Origin: Nocardioides sp.
Lineage (GTDB): Bacteria; Actinomycetota; Actinomycetes; Propionibacteriales; Nocardioidaceae
Assembly (NCBI GenBank): GCA_029264225.1
Contig: JARICB010000144.1
Coordinates: 1 to 7,645, forward strand
DNA: 7,645 bases
Reading direction: 5' to 3'
Part shown: positions 6,805 through 7,645 of the stretch, in pieces
Numbering within the stretch: the first letter of the stretch is position 1
How the letters are laid out: every line of letters starts with the position of its first letter
Made by a program: the position numbers and the translations under genes
Notes under the pieces: generated by a model
What the model saw: the letters and a program-made list of their open reading frames with translations, nothing else
What the model was told of the DNA's origin: nothing
Databases searched by the model: none

Positions 6805-7511
6805 CAGGTGTTCTTGGGGCGTGGTCCGGGTGGTCGGCCGTTGCCCACGTAGGTGACGCCGGGACCGGGTCGTGTGTGCTCGGCGAGGAGCTCGCCTTGG
6901 AGGTCGGTGATGGTGAGGTTGTCGCCGTCGGTGATGACGAGGACCTGGGTGAACCGGTGTTCGACGTCGATCTTGTAGAAGACCTTGTCCACGTTGATGG
7001 TGCCGGCGGTGCTGACCTTCCTGACGCGGGTGTCGGTCGGCAGGTCGGTCGGCGGCGGTAGCTGAGGAGGCAGGTATCGGGTCGGCACTGGCCGGTCGAA
7101 CCATGGCCGCTGGTCAGCCCTGGGTCGCGGCGGTTCAGCCTTCGCGGTCGCTTCCCACGCCGTCAGCGGGGTCACCCGGGGCGCTGGGGCCAAGCCCATT
7201 GTCTTCATCTTGTCGTGCACGCTGATCGGGCCGTGGTCCAGCCCGGAGGATTCCAACGCTGCACGCACCTGGATCGCCTGTGCCTTGACCTCGTCGCTCA
7301 GCTTGGTCGGGCTCGATCCCGGTCGCCTGGTCCGTGGCTCCAGCACTGCTGCCGGCCCGTCGAGCACCGCCCGCTTGCGCAGCTCGTAGAACTACTTGCG
7401 CGAGATGTCGTGCTCGGCACAGAACGTCGAGACCGCCCCCCGAGGCGCATCATCGGGCCACCGCGAGATCGCGAGACGGACACGGGGAACGATGGGTTCA
7501 CTGGCAGCCAT
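6804..7511 (-). pseudogene. IS481-type transposase remnant: catalytic core deleted, plus nonsense codon
   Basis: Reading leftward from ATG 7511 the frame gives MAASEPIVPRVRLAISRW, then a TAG at codon 40 (7394-7392), then continues in the same frame to TGA at 6806-6804, 236 codons in all. Residues about 1-107 form the N-terminal helix-turn-helix region (CAEHDISRK-stop-FYELRKR; later SGLDHGPISVHDKMKTMGL). At residue 108-112 the frame passes straight into RVTPLTAWEA, a block that in full-length relatives follows the DDE integrase core, and then a C-terminal beta-rich domain (RKVSTAGTINVDKVFYKI...). The D, D and E catalytic segments are absent, about 150 residues by comparison with recalled relatives. 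The stop is one base from TGG, TCG or TTG, so it looks like a point mutation. A GTG at 7367 could restart translation to give 187 residues. It is inactive as a transposase. Confidence 0.9.
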
Positions 7512-7533
7512 CCCCGAACCATCAGGGCAGAAG

Positions 7534-7595
7534 TGTCACCACCAAGACCCGTCAGAGTGTCACCGATGTCCTGATGCAGAACTGTCACCGATGTC
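7534..7595 (+). repeat. Iterated TGTCACC motifs at the transposase-proximal end
   Basis: TGTCACC occurs at 7534, 7558 and 7583, spaced 24 and 25 bp. The second and third copies extend to an identical 13-mer, TGTCACCGATGTC (7558-7570 and 7583-7595), and the third lies within the right inverted repeat. Spacing near 2.4 helical turns would suit transposase binding sites or autoregulation; that role is inferred. No equivalent array is seen inside the left end. Confidence 0.7.
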
Positions 7596-7608
7596 TTGCG
7601 ACATGACA
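7581..7608 (-). repeat. Right terminal inverted repeat (28 bp)
   Basis: Perfect inverted copy of 6777-6804; pairing stops at both flanks (7580 inside, 7609 outside). It lies upstream of the transposase remnant and holds the outermost TGTCACC motif. Confidence 0.95.
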
Positions 7609-7623
7609 GCCGATCCGACTGGT
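7609..7623 (+). repeat. Target site duplication, right copy (15 bp)
   Basis: Identical to 6762-6776 and abuts the right inverted repeat. Removing the element and one copy rejoins the VOC downstream region to 7624 onward. The last 22 bases of the window (7624-7645) hold nothing recognisable. Confidence 0.9.
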
Positions 7624-7645
7624 CCAGACCATTGTGAATCGAACG

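Larger units (their letters stand above)
6777..7608 (-). mobile_element. IS481-family insertion sequence, internally deleted (832 bp)
   Basis: The element is bounded by perfect 28-bp inverted repeats starting TGTCA and by a perfect 15-bp duplication of host sequence. It carries one leftward transposase remnant, which fills nearly all the interior, plus three iterated TGTCACC motifs at its right (5' transposase) end. Assignment to IS481 rests on the TG...CA ends, the duplication length and the transposase termini, which resemble actinobacterial IS481 transposases of about 380-400 residues. The catalytic core is missing, so it cannot move by itself. Intact ends mean a related full-length copy elsewhere in the cell could move it. 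The insertion fell 16 bp past the VOC stop and disrupts no gene visible here. Confidence 0.9.

Noticed and set aside
6804..7367. A functional 187-residue host gene on the minus strand
   Set aside because: The frame is continuous with upstream transposase codons through a TAG, lies wholly inside the inverted repeats, and matches transposase terminal regions.
7534..7595. Short CRISPR-like array
   Set aside because: Only three copies of a 7-13-bp motif with no proper spacers, located inside an insertion sequence end; better seen as transposase sites.
1..7645. tRNA, rRNA, riboswitch or replication origin
   Set aside because: Nothing with cloverleaf, rRNA core or riboswitch consensus was noticed by eye on either strand, and nearly all of the window is coding or insertion sequence.

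Overview
The window is GC-rich, densely packed DNA from an actinobacterium. Protein style and gene order resemble Nocardioides or a related propionibacterial lineage. That placement is inferred from codon style, the HisD C-terminal Cys-rich signature, the DUF3352-type protein and the TAG-initial -10 boxes, not from a search.

Left part (1-2664): a membrane-anchored DUF3352-like protein, cut by the window start, runs rightward. It converges tail-to-tail on a leftward pair: a YbaK/EbsC-type Cys-tRNA(Pro) deacylase and, upstream of it, a stand-alone LON substrate-binding-domain protein. A 50-bp divergent intergenic region (2665-2714) separates the LON-domain gene from the histidine operon. Both flanking genes have a TAG-initial -10 hexamer whose last base lies 6 nt before the start codon, so both mRNAs are probably leaderless.

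Centre (2715-6371): hisD-hisC-hisB-hisH, with every junction a 4-nt overlap (ATGA, ATGA, CTGA). These encode histidinol dehydrogenase, histidinol-phosphate aminotransferase, imidazoleglycerol-phosphate dehydratase and the glutaminase subunit of imidazoleglycerol-phosphate synthase. The HisH reading frame has no ATG, GTG or TTG at its true N-terminus and appears to start at a CTG that overlaps the hisB stop. hisA/priA and hisF, frequent next genes, are not in the window. A small VOC (glyoxalase-fold) gene with its own leaderless-type promoter follows hisH.

Right part (6762-7623): the best find is a complete but internally deleted insertion sequence of IS481 type. It is 832 bp long with perfect 28-bp terminal inverted repeats, bounded by a perfect 15-bp direct repeat (target duplication). 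Its only gene is a transposase remnant that keeps the N-terminal helical region and the C-terminal domain but has lost the whole DDE catalytic core by an in-frame deletion, and also carries a TAG stop at codon 40. The perfect ends and duplication suggest it may have been mobilised in trans as a non-autonomous element.

No RNA gene, CRISPR array or clearly novel multi-gene system is visible. The rest is housekeeping metabolism with some unusual start-site and promoter architecture.
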